A DNA stretch of 64,000 bases, from contig JAUXGA010000002.1 of the NCBI GenBank assembly GCA_030622545.1, positions 124,001-188,000 on the forward strand, written 5' to 3'. The notes under the pieces are model-generated. The model did not search any database. It was given only the letters and a program-made list of their open reading frames with translations, and was not told where the DNA came from. Made by a program: the position numbers and the translations under genes. Of this stretch, positions 63,449 through 64,000 are shown piece by piece; position 1 is the first letter of the stretch; the number at the start of each line of letters is the position of its first letter. The DNA comes from a bacterium. GTDB taxonomy: Bacteria > Electryoneota > RPQS01 > DYHQ01.

Positions 63449-64000
63449 ATGATGAATCACCGCCTTAAATCCATTGAAATTCTCTTAGAGAAAAATCCCA
63501 CAGAAGCTGAGTTGATTCTGCTGGGAAGTCTATCCGTTTGCTGGCTGAAGTCTCAAAATCCCGACGCCGTTGAGTTACTCCGAAACTATGAACGTCTAAG
63601 ATTACCGATGAATTCTCTACGCGAAGCAGCGTTGCAGCTTTTTCTTGTCGCGGGTTTTCAGGTATCGCTTGAAGCCTTTTTTCAAATAGAAGATGTGCTG
63701 CAAACGAAATTGACTTCGACTCGCGAACCGATTCAAGATGGCTCAGCAACTCGATGGCACGAACGAGGACTTGAGCTTCAAAGTAAAGTTTACGCGAGCA
63801 ACACCGAGAAGTTGCGCCGAAATTTAACTCGCCATTCGCCGGAGCTGGCAGATTGGACGGTTCTCGTGGGATACGGACTCGTGCTGTCGCGTCCGGGACT
63901 GGAAGCAGGATTGCGCGAGCTTCTGGAAGTCGCGGTGCTGACGGCAAATGGATTTCCGCGTCAGCTTCATTCTCATTTCCGCGGCGCGCTGAATTTGGGC
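63449..64000 (+). CDS. Carboxymuconolactone decarboxylase (CMD)/AhpD-like protein, C-terminus beyond window
   Basis: Open from the ATG at 63449 to the window edge, at least 184 residues. AGGA lies about nine bases before the start; a second ATG at 63452 is in frame. The first 60 residues are helical (MNHRLKSIEILLEK, LILLGSLSVCWLKSQN). Residues about 130-184 (SPELADWTVLVGYG, then LRELLEVAVLTANGFPRQLHSH) match the CMD helical unit. The AhpD redox CxxC is absent here (FPRQLHSH), so a peroxidase role is unlikely. Two CMD-like halves may be present, as in gamma-carboxymuconolactone decarboxylase, but the frame is cut off. Confidence 0.7.
   Translation, partial: MMNHRLKSIEILLEKNPTEAELILLGSLSVCWLKSQNPDAVELLRNYERLRLPMNSLREAALQLFLVAGFQVSLEAFFQIEDVLQTKLTSTREPIQDGSATRWHERGLELQSKVYASNTEKLRRNLTRHSPELADWTVLVGYGLVLSRPGLEAGLRELLEVAVLTANGFPRQLHSHFRGALNLG

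Overview
The window looks like a chromosomal segment of an uncultured anaerobic bacterium of the wider FCB group (the Zixibacteria / Electryoneota / KSB1 / Marinimicrobia kind of lineage); the exact phylum is inference. The evidence is a set of very large secreted proteins, several with C-terminal type IX-secretion-like sorting domains (YPNPFNP, then a short beta sandwich ending in a basic tail), two gingipain-family (C25) proteins, a PorT-like outer-membrane barrel, and anaerobic enzymes (pyruvate:ferredoxin oxidoreductase, selenocysteine formate dehydrogenase). Promoters do not follow the Bacteroidota -33/-7 form. At least a dozen fit TTGnnn, 16-17 bp, TAtaTT, including one in front of a tRNA cluster.

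Layout. 1-2047 (-): a secreted EEP-type nuclease running off the left edge. 2351-12714 (+): a tightly packed, often overlapping run of hsp20, lon, comF, a giant subtilase, coaE and an S9 peptidase. 12833-14380 (-): P5C dehydrogenase. 14679-18704 (+): a two-PDZ envelope protein, a Nudix hydrolase and an ABC permease fused to a CPBP protease. 18757-21690 (-): subtilase plus MFS exporter. 21892-28114 (+): two giant secreted proteins. 28227-31838 (-): nifJ. 32184-33725 (+): crotonase and outer-membrane barrel. 33919-38381 (+): a zinc-ribbon miniprotein, an IscU/NifU-like scaffold, a TPR protein, and MFS and ZIP transporters.

38428-46199 (+) is a formate dehydrogenase and molybdenum-cofactor block. 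It holds a 51-residue protein, mobA, mobB, then (behind a strong promoter with a palindrome at the start site) a 33-codon leader ORF, an unknown membrane protein, fdhD, fdhE, and a catalytic subunit whose in-frame UGA at 42920 is selenocysteine with a visible SECIS hairpin, followed by fdhB. The Sec-decoding genes are not in the window.

46278-51578 (-): a possibly broken ORF, a DegT/StrS-type protein lacking its PLP lysine, and a 986-residue secreted protein. 52174-54402 (+): small barrel and methylmalonyl-CoA mutase. 54638-54922: tRNA-Arg, tRNA-His and tRNA-Glu. Then come a tandem methylglyoxal-synthase-like protein, a class I aldolase and a Trm112-like protein. The window ends with a degenerate metallophosphoesterase lipoprotein (-), a second C25 family protein, a SANT/HTH-like small protein and a CMD-like protein running off the right edge.

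The intergenic DNA carries a dispersed palindromic element (arms GCCGGGTT / AACCCGGC) in at least five long copies, plus shorter hairpins in which the flanks are conserved while the stem varies with compensating changes. These elements sit against gene starts, one stop codon and the tRNA promoter, and are the least explained structure here.
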